Of a DNA stretch of 64,000 nucleotides, positions 55,988 to 64,000 are shown in pieces (within the stretch, counting starts at the first letter, position 1; the number at the start of each line of letters is the position of its first letter). Made by a program: the position numbers and the translations under genes. This DNA is from Megalobrama amblycephala (Eukaryota; Chordata; Actinopteri; Cypriniformes; Xenocyprididae). The stretch covers positions 1,037,192 through 1,101,191 of the forward strand of contig NC_063066.1 in assembly GCF_018812025.1 (NCBI RefSeq). The letters run 5' to 3'. A model generated the notes under the pieces. The model searched no databases and was not told where the DNA came from. It saw only the letters and a program-made list of their open reading frames with translations.

Positions 55988-56529
55988 AAAGAGTCGCACG
56001 AGTCAAAATTCGGCTCAAAATCGGAAGGAAAAAAAAAAAAACCCCGCACAGTATGCCCAGCTTAAGACAAATTTTGAGAATCCTAAAAGATTCCTATAAT
56101 CCTAGCCTACAATCTGTAGTCTTTGATCGATAGTTTGACATGTTCACTGACAGCCGATTACTGACCGTTGCGATCAAATTTTACCTCAGATGAAATTCTG
56201 GCAGTGTCAGGAGATTTGGCGCACAGTGTGATATCTCCTACGACTAATGTCAAATTGTCTTCTTTTCAAGACAAGCCGTGATCAAAATTAATGCTAGAGA
56301 TGTCTTTGTTAGTCACTATTTCAGTCCCGCATGTAATGCAGCTCACAGTCACCGAAAGAAATAATCGCTTTAAAACCATGTCAGTGGATTATTTGTCAAT
56401 ACCTGCTCTCTCTCTCTCCTCTGCAAATTAAAATGGCATCATTAGTTTGCATCCCTGATTATTTCTGTCGGTAGTTTAACATTTCTATCCTAAAACAGCT
56501 GTCAAATATGAAATGTTTAGTTTATCTCA

Positions 56530-56690
56530 TCTTATCTCGCACTTTATGACCGTTAACCGAAGCGTCGCTGGAATTCCCGCTCAACAGCTTCTGTGAACAA
56601 ACTCCGCCTACTTTGATTTGATTGGTCATCTCAAATATTCTGACAGTGACGTCAGACCGCTGAGGCTCAGATGAGAAGATCTGCTGCTGT
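56530..56690 (-). promoter_or_regulatory. Candidate promoter / 5' UTR start of NLR-B
   Basis: Second copy of the CCAAT (56621-56625) plus CRE TGACGTCA (56647-56654) block, about 6 kb upstream of the NLR-B start codon. Spacing between the two boxes is unchanged from copy 1. Confidence 0.4.
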
Positions 56691-57483
56691 GTAATACCCT
56701 TACATGACATCACTAAATTACGGTTAATATTATATTAGGCGATTATTTCACAACCGTTATTACAGAGGGCGGACCTCCAGGAATCTCATGAATATTCATA
56801 TAAGCTCCGCCTTCTGAAACTAAATCAACTCTGGCTCTGATTCAAAACATTCTCTAACTGGAAAAACTGGATTCTCCAAAGAATACTTTCGACTTCACAT
56901 TATCACAAAACAACATCCTAAAACTGGAAATAAACCTTTTTAGAAAAATAATTATTAATTTCTGCAAAATTAATGTCCATAAAACTGTTTGTTTTAGTAA
57001 TTCCTGGCTGTTTCTTGATCGTTTGTTATTCTTTTACAACAGGTATAAGTTATAACTTATGTTAGGCTATAACTGAACATCTCATGTTAATAATCATAAT
57101 CATTATCACACGAACTCATATGAAATCCGTTCATATTCCTCAAATAACTGTAATGGTGTCAGTATTAAAGCTTACTTCAGCAGTACAGACGGTCTTGTCC
57201 TGCAGGAACAGAATCCAGAAGTCTCTGAAACACTTTCAGTTTGAGACTCACCTGTGCTCCTGTTTGTCACGTGATTCAATCTGTGTTAAAGAGATTCTGC
57301 TTCATCTTCTGCTGTTTTCATCTGAAGACTTGTAATGTTTAACAGCGAAAGCAGCTCTCTGAAACATTATATAAATGTGGTACACCTGTGATGATGTTGT
57401 TCTAATGTTTACTGATGATTGAGAAACCAGTTTTTGGTGCATTACCGCCACCAGCTGGACAGAGTTTGAACATGATGCCTAAA

Positions 57484-58145
57484 TGCTTCATGCTTGGGGC
57501 AAAAATGCCTCTGAAATTAATAAAATGCTCCAAAAATTCAAGATATATAGGGGGGCAAAATAATGTCCCTGTATGGGTTCTTGTTTTTAATATTTATAAT
57601 AGCCTATATTTATACGTTTATAATTCAGGATATGCTGTTTTTCCAGACATCAGCACTATTGCAAACGTGAAGCCCGTTGATTTTCAAGGTTTCCTCACAC
57701 ACCTGCTGTAGATGTCCTGGAGGGAGGGAAGCTCACCTGTGACAATGTGACGGCTCAATCCAAACTTCCTCAGCCGTCTCAGGAAGAAGAGGCTTCAGCA
57801 CCGCCTCTGTGTGCTCCGACCATGTGAGGTCCTCGTGATGTGGACACCAGGGAATCTGAAGTGTCTGACCCGGTCCACCGTTGATGGTGATGGAGGTTTC
57901 TCTCTGTCCGTCTCCTGAAGTCCATCACTATCTCTGTGGTGTTTCTGACATTGAGGGAGAGGTTGTTCTCCTGCACCAATGTGTCAGTGTGTTCACCTCC
58001 TCCCTGTAGACCGTCTCATTATGATCAGCGATCAGTCCTACTGCAGTCGTGTCTTCAGTGAACCTGATGATGGCATTAGAGCTGTGTGTGGACATGCAGT
58101 CATGAGTGCTTATGGAAGCAAAAAAAAGTCTCAAAATTGACCAGT
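57484..58145 (-). mobile_element. LINE reverse transcriptase fragment, copy-2 specific insert
   Basis: On the minus strand, two overlapping frames give IIRFTEDTTAVGLIADHNET, YREEVNTLTHWC and QENNLSLNVRNTTEIVMDFR. This is the palm region of a non-LTR reverse transcriptase, where F.DDT is normally the catalytic motif; here it reads FTEDT. A frameshift separates the pieces. Copy 1 lacks the insert (joint near 10880-10900). Confidence 0.75.
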
Positions 58146-58239
58146 GCCTGAAGAAACAAGGTTTTGTCTGTAGTTCATTTCCTTAATTCAGTTAATCACT
58201 GAAATAACTCATTATTGCTGCTGCTAAAACACTCATCAT

Positions 58240-58320
58240 GGTAAACGAGCTCAGCATGTTCTTGCTCAGTTTCAGGTGCTGACATACAGGAACGAGTCCT
58301 CAAAACCCACAACTGAGTTC
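58240..58320 (+). pseudogene. O-methyltransferase-like ORF, copy 2, internally deleted
   Basis: Only the beginning and the very end of the copy-1 ORF remain. Bases equivalent to 11036-11301 (266 bp) are missing, with a 3-bp CAT microhomology at the joint. There is also a 1-bp deletion after ATGGTAAA. The frame is destroyed. Confidence 0.7.
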
Positions 58321-58481
58321 ACATTTCAGCACTTCTGCTTCCATCGGCCCAAAGTCGATATATATATAAAATGAATAAAAATCTACTCACTACCCTTTTG
58401 TCAAGAAATTATATCAATCAGCAAATGTTGATGGATCACAGGCTTGGAACTTGGAGCAGACACAGAGGATCTCACACGAGA

Positions 58482-58500
58482 CGAGGAGACATCGAGGAGA
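58482..58500 (+). repeat. Contracted 11-bp minisatellite in copy 2
   Basis: One full GAGGAGACATC unit plus GAGGAGAC, versus eight plus partial at 11662-11757. Confidence 0.85.
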
Positions 58501-60190
58501 CTAGGAACACACTGGAAACAGGTAAGTATACTTCAAGGGACTCCATGAGGTAAGCAGGCAGGTAAGACCATGTGTAATCAAGACCGGACAGTGACTGTGT
58601 GAGTGCGTGTGTCTCTTGTGCTGCTGTTGATGAGGGTGCTGATGGGTTGCAGGTGTGGGTGATTAAAACTCTGGTGATGACGTGCGCTGTGACTGGGTGA
58701 TGGTAGAGCCTGGCGTGTCTGTGACAATATCATATTTTAAATGATTAGGTGGAGGAAAAAGAAAAGAAAAGCTTCACCTAGAGAAGTGGGCATACATTCT
58801 CTTTATAGCAGTTTTCTATGGGAGGAAAACACTTAACGTATAATTAAACGTGTTCATATTCTGGGCTCATCTGCTCATAGATATTATGCTTTATTAGTAT
58901 GGTGTTTACTGAGTTTGGTCTGTTAATATCACTGTCTTAATACATTAAACCACATTAAGAGCTTTTTCATGTTAAGCTTTTTAGAAAGTCCCATTTTTTC
59001 TTGTCCGCTGGTTGTTGTTAAGCGCAAACATTGATTGCACAAATTGGACTGTTTTTTCTTCTAACAAGACCCAGCAGTTTAAAAATTATCTTTAATGTTC
59101 ATATACTAATTATTATTCAGATATAATCAGCTAAAGCTGATCGTATTTCTTTACTAATGAAAGAAAGTCTAAAATATATCTTGAGTAAGTGATCTGTCAT
59201 GTCCTCTATCAGTATATAATGGACACTGATCGAATGAGTTTATTCTCCACCTTTTTACTTTTTTCAAAATACAACTTCATTCTAAACATTTTATTTCTAC
59301 ATTCTTTCTCGAAATTTAACGTTTTGTCTTGAAACAATGACTTTATTCTTAAAATTTAATGAGTTATCAACATTGTATTTCAACTTTCTCAAAAAACTGA
59401 GTTTAATCTTGCATTATAATGACTAATCTCAGGGGAAAACAGGTTAACTGATATTTCCTGTTATTAGCCCGTCTTTAAAGTCTAGGGGTAAGAAGAGGCA
59501 AAAAGAGAACTTGCCATCTCCAGGTCCCAGGGCAAATACAATAATGCTCAATACCACAAGATTCAAAAATAACAAGATTTATTAAACAAATGGTAGGAAT
59601 TAACAAAGAGACTTCAGGAGGGGAGAGGCCAAAATAAACTAAATTACTCTTAAAGTTAAGGGATAACTTACCTACCAAAAGAAAATGAAATAAAAATACA
59701 AACAATTCCCCAACTCCCTTTCTGCATAAACAGGAGAAAATGATTCTTAAATAAAATAAAGGCATCCAACTCCCTACAGAACTAGAAAGAAAAGATTTAG
59801 AGTAACAAGAAAATTAAAAAGAAAGAAAGAGAGGATTATAATTTCTAAACAAAAAGCATTAGACTTTCTAGACCAGAGCAAGTGAAGGAACAAAATGATG
59901 TTAACTGCTAAAAATGTTTAGATGGACCAAATAAATTAATCTATATCATTTACATGCTATACTTGACAATCACATTTATAATTAGACACATTTTAATCAT
60001 TATGGATGAGTTTAATCCAAACATTATTATATTTGTAGGCCTGATACTGAAGATTTCTGCTGACAGACTCATCTGAGCTTCTTCCTCCTGTTCCTCCTTT
60101 AAATAACACAAAACCATCATCTGAATATTAAAGCAACATTAATCATTCAATATCACATGTTTCTGATACTCATGCTAACACACATGCTGC

Positions 60191-60196
60191 TTTATT
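60191..60196 (-). terminator. Polyadenylation signal candidate of NLR-C
   Basis: AATAAA on the minus strand in the position equivalent to 14114-14119 of NLR-B. Confidence 0.4.
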
Positions 60197-60377
60197 TAAC
60201 TGTAAATCTGAGTCTCTTCCACCTGTATGAAACACATTTACACATTAATCACACATTTATTTCTCCTCATAGACGCAGTAGAGACTCTTCTGTGGATCAT
60301 CTGATGGTCACTGATCCTCTCATGATCATTTCACAGATTTAAACTGATGTAAACGATCCATCAGGGATGTTTGGTGA

Positions 60378-60957
60378 TTAAACTCTGTAAGGAGGAACAG
60401 AAGAGAAAACAATCAGTGTTCAGTGGAACAAACTGCTAATTACTTATAATTAATGTGTTTTGAGTAAAAAGAAGTTACATTAAATTCCTGTAATCAGATT
60501 AATTACTGACTTTACATGATCTTGCAGAGATATGTCTCAAACAATATTTGAGTTTTAAATACATTTAAAACATGAATGACTTTTCAAACTGAAATGATTC
60601 ACTTTGATTTGATTTTCATTTTGATTCACACAGTTAATAAAGCAGGTGTTGTTGAATAAAGCTTTATATTTTGTTCTCACACAAACCATTTATTGCAATA
60701 AAGCTTAATGATAATTTTGTCTCATGAATATCTGAAAGGTTTGTTCTCATATCAGAGGTGATGAAGATCTTTAATATCACAGTGATGTTCCTCACCTCAG
60801 GACACAGTTTGAGTCTCGTATCACGTCACGGAGCCGCTGCTTTGAGTCTCCTATCATATTGTCTCTCAGATCAAGCTCTTTTAAAAACTGCAGTGCTTTT
60901 GATTTAGTCAAAGACTGAGTTAAAGAAGAAACATCTGTAATGACACAGTCCTGTAGA
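60378..60957 (-). CDS. NLR-C: last LRR exon and terminal exon of a third NLR (5' part outside window)
   Basis: Exon 60796-60957 (162 bp) reads LQDCVITDVSSLTQSLTKSK, then FLKELDLRDNMIGDSKQRLR and DSNCVLR, with acceptor TTCTAG and donor GTGAGG. The terminal exon 60378-60384 completes Arg-Val-stop. Both match the end of NLR-B. In NLR-B the previous LRR exon is 273 bp upstream, but here homology stops near 61085 and no LRR exon is seen up to 64000. Either transposon insertion has lengthened the intron or the gene is a 3' remnant. Confidence 0.75.
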
Positions 60958-61085
60958 CTAGAAAGACACAAACAGAGGAAGAGATTATCTTACAAACAAA
61001 TCATTAAAGTGAAGAATTTTACTCAAATATAATGTGAACTCAGACTCTTCATGAGATATTGAGTATAAAGTATTTTAGTTTAAAC

Positions 61086-62749
61086 TGTTGAAGTGATTTT
61101 AAGCATTTTGATTCTTGTATGTGAATTAGGGCTGTCAAACAATTAAAATGTTTAATCTAATAAATTACACAATGTGGCGATTAATAGAATTAATCGCAAT
61201 TTAATCGCATGTCGAATTTGGCTGAGAAACAAAATAAAAAGAGACATTACAAAAATCTATAAAAAAATATTTTCTAATTATAGAAATATTCAACATGAGG
61301 GTGAGTAAATTATGACAATTTTCATTTTGGGGTAAACTATCCGTTTAATGTTTTTTTATTATTATTATTAATATGGAAATATGATTTTTATATTTAAGAC
61401 TGTGGTGAAAATCAAGTTTTTAATGTCTATGTGGTGTTTTTAATATGCTTTAAGACAAACCATGTGCAAATTCATAAGTCAGCAAGATTGCTGAGTATTT
61501 TATGTTTAAAACTGCAGTAAACCAAAAACCCGCGGTTTGAAATCGTGGGTGTCTGTGACATCACAGACTACCTTGTAACCAATCACAACAATGTGCCAGC
61601 AGGCTTTAGCATATCATTAACCATGACTGCTCTGAAGCAGGAAAGTCTCAAGAGAAGCCAGGTTATCCTGGTAAACTTTCTGTTGATAGGAAGAATTGCC
61701 TTTATCCACTTACGTTCTGAGATGTTCAAAGCTTTTGTAAGGATACTGATTGTTAGAAGGCAGCTGTCTGACTCTGAGATGATGAAAGGGAACGGTGTGT
61801 GTAACATTAGCAACACATTATTAGCTGTTTAATAATGTAGTCAAGCAAAAGGCTATCTATATATATTCATATTCACGAGTTCGTTTCCTCATAAAATCTT
61901 TAAGCTAATAAGGTTAAGCGTATTTGGCTTGCTGTCCGCTGTGGAGGGGCTCGAGGAAGCAGCTTCAACTCGAGCTTGGATATACCCCCCAGGGACTACT
62001 ATTGCATGAAAGAGGAGTACGATAGATGAGATGCTTAATTTATGTGGTGGAGTTGGGGAGGTGGAGGGATATCGAAACAACTGATGCCAGAGCAGGGTGA
62101 GTAGCTGCTTATATGCTCTGGATGTAATTGAAAGATTAGGGTTTCCCTCCTCTTGAGATTATGTTTGAGTTTCACTAATTTAAAGATTAGATGGGTTCAC
62201 TCCTCCCGAAATTACGTTGTGAACTTCACTTAATGAATGACAGAACCGTCGCATGGGCTGTGCCAAGTGTGCGAGCGCATAGCGGCTCATGCTAAGTAAA
62301 GTGACAGCTGACTTTAAGTAGGCTTAAGCCAATAAAGTTCATGTTTTTGTCCTTCGAAATATTTTAACACTGTAAAACATAGCTAAAACAATATTGCTCT
62401 GAGCGTGAGCGTGTGACTGTGATTCATGTGTATATTCAGTCAGTGTGTCCTCGCACGCCAAGTTCTGAGAGAGCTATTCAGTCCATTATCAATTTTAGCC
62501 TACCTGATGAGTTCAAGTAAATACGATGGAAGTTCGCGCTCATTCAAGGATGTGCATTTGTTTCATGTACGGAGAAGGCACAGGTGCCTGCAGGATTTCA
62601 ACTGAATGTTTTTTTAAATCTGAAAACTAAAAGCAACGAAATTGTCAAACATCCATTGTTCACAGAGGAAAATGGCTGAGCGAGTGCAGGAGGGGCTAAT
62701 TTGCATATTAATTGATCCATGTATATTAAATGAGACAAGGGTGTACAAG
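61086..62749. other. Right flank of the duplication, no gene recognised
   Basis: Repeat-like sequence: ATTAATCGCAATTTAATCGC near 61190 and a MITE-like stretch ACATGAGGGTGAGTAAATTATG / TTTTCATTTTGGGGTAAACT near 61295-61345, both typical of fish DNA-transposon debris. The 95-codon frame at 61545 has no recognisable domain. Confidence 0.4.
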
Positions 62750-64000
62750 CAGGGCAGGATTAACATAAGGGCTAGGTGGGGCTGAAGCCCCAGGGCCCGC
62801 AGGTAGAGGGGGCCCGTGATTGGCTGGAGGAAATGAGATTGACAAGTCATATGTGGTTGATTTGTGTCTAATAAAATAACAAGAAAAATTTATTGGAAAA
62901 TGTGCCTGACTGATAAATCACCGTCCAATCAAAATCACTGTACAATTCGCGCCATGACATCAGGAAATGTCTCTTTGCGTTATGCTATCGCATGTAGACT
63001 AGAAAATGGGAAATTGGCCTTTATTGCTTGTTCAGCCTCGCTGGTGTTCAAAATGATAAAAAAAAGTGATAGTGGTGCACAAAAAATGAAAAATAAGCTT
63101 GAAAGGGAGAAAATGGATGCTAATCTTACAGCAAAAATTCCAAAACTAACTAACTACTTCGGTTCACATAAAACATCCGAGCCAGTGGAAGACCCCGCGT
63201 GCAGCGGCAGCTCACAATTATCTTCACCCACCGACACCGTCGCCGATCTGCGTGCTTTACACGTTGAAGAAGGTGAGATAGCAGCTGCAGCAAGTTATTA
63301 TTCTTATAACGAGTTAAGCCCTATTCGGATGATAATTATTTCTCATGAAAACGTAAGGTGTTTTCAACATTTACAGGGACAAGTCGATTGATTTTATTGC
63401 CGTTTGAATTCAGAATGTCAGTGTTTTTCTCTCATCATCATCACCCGTGTAAAAATCCCGAATTAACTTTCCTACTGTTTTTTGACGAACACCAATGTTG
63501 TGTGACTTGTCTCCACTATCTGCCTTTGAAGCACATTCTATCAGTTGCAGTTCTGGTGCCTCCATCCGTACAACTCGACCTCGACACATTCACATCACAT
63601 GTTAACACAGCGGTAGAGTTAACGTTACTCACGGGACACTGCACTTTTTCGCAATCACAAAAGTTCTTTATTTGCATGTGCTTTAAAGTAGGGTGACCAT
63701 ATGTGCCATTTTCCCAGGACGCTTCCTGTCCAGGATTTCTAAATTGCCTAAAATGGGTTGAGCCCTTGCCTCTTTAATCGTGAAAGTGGTCATATTGATG
63801 TGCCCCCGGAACGCGATTTAGGAACGCGATTTCTACACGGAGGTCTGTGCAAGCCACTGTTCTTATTGACATTCTTCATGCAATGCATTAAAATGTTGTC
63901 GTATTTGCAATGCTTTGACCGTTCTGTGTAGATCCAGCCTTCTTGCAAGCCACGATTGGTCGATTATGTATAATACACGCTATAGGTAAAATAATTGTTT
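62750..64000 (+). mobile_element. 5' part of a hAT-type transposon (runs to or beyond window edge)
   Basis: Starts CAGGGCAGGATTAACATAAG, a typical hAT-like terminal sequence, followed by a transposase-like N-terminal frame. The right end is not seen. Another repeat starting GGGTGACCATATGTGCC begins at 63691 and may have inserted into it. Confidence 0.5.
62864..63391 (+). pseudogene. hAT/ZMYM-type transposase N-terminal fragment
   Basis: A 175-codon frame. Residues ~70-102 read SGAQKMKNKLEREKMDANLT and KIPKLTNYFGSH. This resembles the SGAQ-(K/R)-rich N-terminal region of hAT-derived ZMYM/TTF-zinc-finger proteins (...K.P.L..FF). Pro/Ser-rich linker follows, then the frame ends before any BED/TTF or dimerisation domain. 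The first ~60 residues may not be coding. Domesticated gene versus transposon remnant cannot be told here. Confidence 0.45.

Larger units (their letters stand above)
50531..56359. other. NLR-B upstream region with copy-2-specific inserts
   Basis: Corresponds to 6331-9392 of copy 1 but is largely replaced by different transposons, listed separately. A short stretch 50625-50695 resembles 9355-9435. No gene supported outside the repeats. Confidence 0.5.
56360..61085. repeat. Segmental duplication, copy 2, intergenic/3' NLR block (pairs with 9393-14985)
   Basis: Colinear with 9393-14985. Homology to copy 1 ends near 61085, where unrelated repeat sequence begins. It lacks ~700 bp present in copy 1 at ~13068-13765 and contains a LINE fragment absent from copy 1. 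Confidence 0.9.

Overview
The window looks like a piece of a teleost, most probably cypriniform (carp/zebrafish-type), chromosome. The evidence is spliced genes with GT-AG introns, fish NLR (FISNA-NACHT-LRR) exons, and a dense load of fish-type hAT, Tc1, foldback/MITE, LINE and solo-LTR elements. There are no bacterial-type genes. Most open frames over 60 codons are chance frames in AT-rich introns or transposon debris. The species is inferred, not shown.

Host genes: three tandem NLR-type innate-immune receptor genes, all on the minus strand. NLR-A (1..6148) starts inside the window and runs off the left edge after its Walker A motif. NLR-B (14301..50357) appears complete: I could join eleven coding exons with compatible phases into 3189 nt, i.e. 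1062 codons plus stop. These are a short N-terminal exon, a 33-residue repeat exon, a linker, a helical pre-FISNA exon, one 1888-bp FISNA-NACHT-winged-helix exon, five LRR exons and a stop-bearing terminal exon. NLR-C (60378..60957) shows only its last LRR exon and terminal exon; its 5' part lies beyond 64000.

Duplication: window bases 1..~15000 are colinear with ~47660..61085, so the region is a tandem segmental duplication with a unit of about 46 kb. Each copy has since changed on its own. Copy 1 gained a solo LTR at 5451, several MITEs, an 11-bp minisatellite expansion and a second N-terminal repeat exon. Copy 2 gained a solo LTR at 48461, a SINE-like insert, a LINE fragment at ~57484 and a 266-bp deletion through an O-methyltransferase-like ORF. 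A conserved CCAAT plus CRE block (9900-10060 and 56530-56690) lies upstream of NLR-A and NLR-B and is a candidate promoter.

Intron landscape: the NLR-B intron between LRR exons 1 and 2 is about 27 kb (17166..44510) and is a nested transposon archive. From left to right it holds a hAT element with perfect 8-bp target duplication (18515-19532); a 10-kb complex bounded by inverted TATGAGGGGCGGTCC ends (20217-30553) that contains a ~6-kb near-perfect palindrome (24335-30430) with central 27-bp minisatellites; a 1-kb inverted-repeat element (31462-32462); a LINE with SGNH-esterase ORF1 and endonuclease ORF2 (35540-37899) split by a hAT element and followed by a decayed Tc1 element (37900-39437); and a nested MITE/solo-LTR/L1 cluster (41195-43543). 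The palindromic complex carries no recognisable transposase and is the most unusual object in the window.

Right flank: 61100-64000 carries unassigned repeats and the 5' part of a hAT-type transposase-like ORF (62864-63391) behind a CAGGGCAGGATTAAC end.
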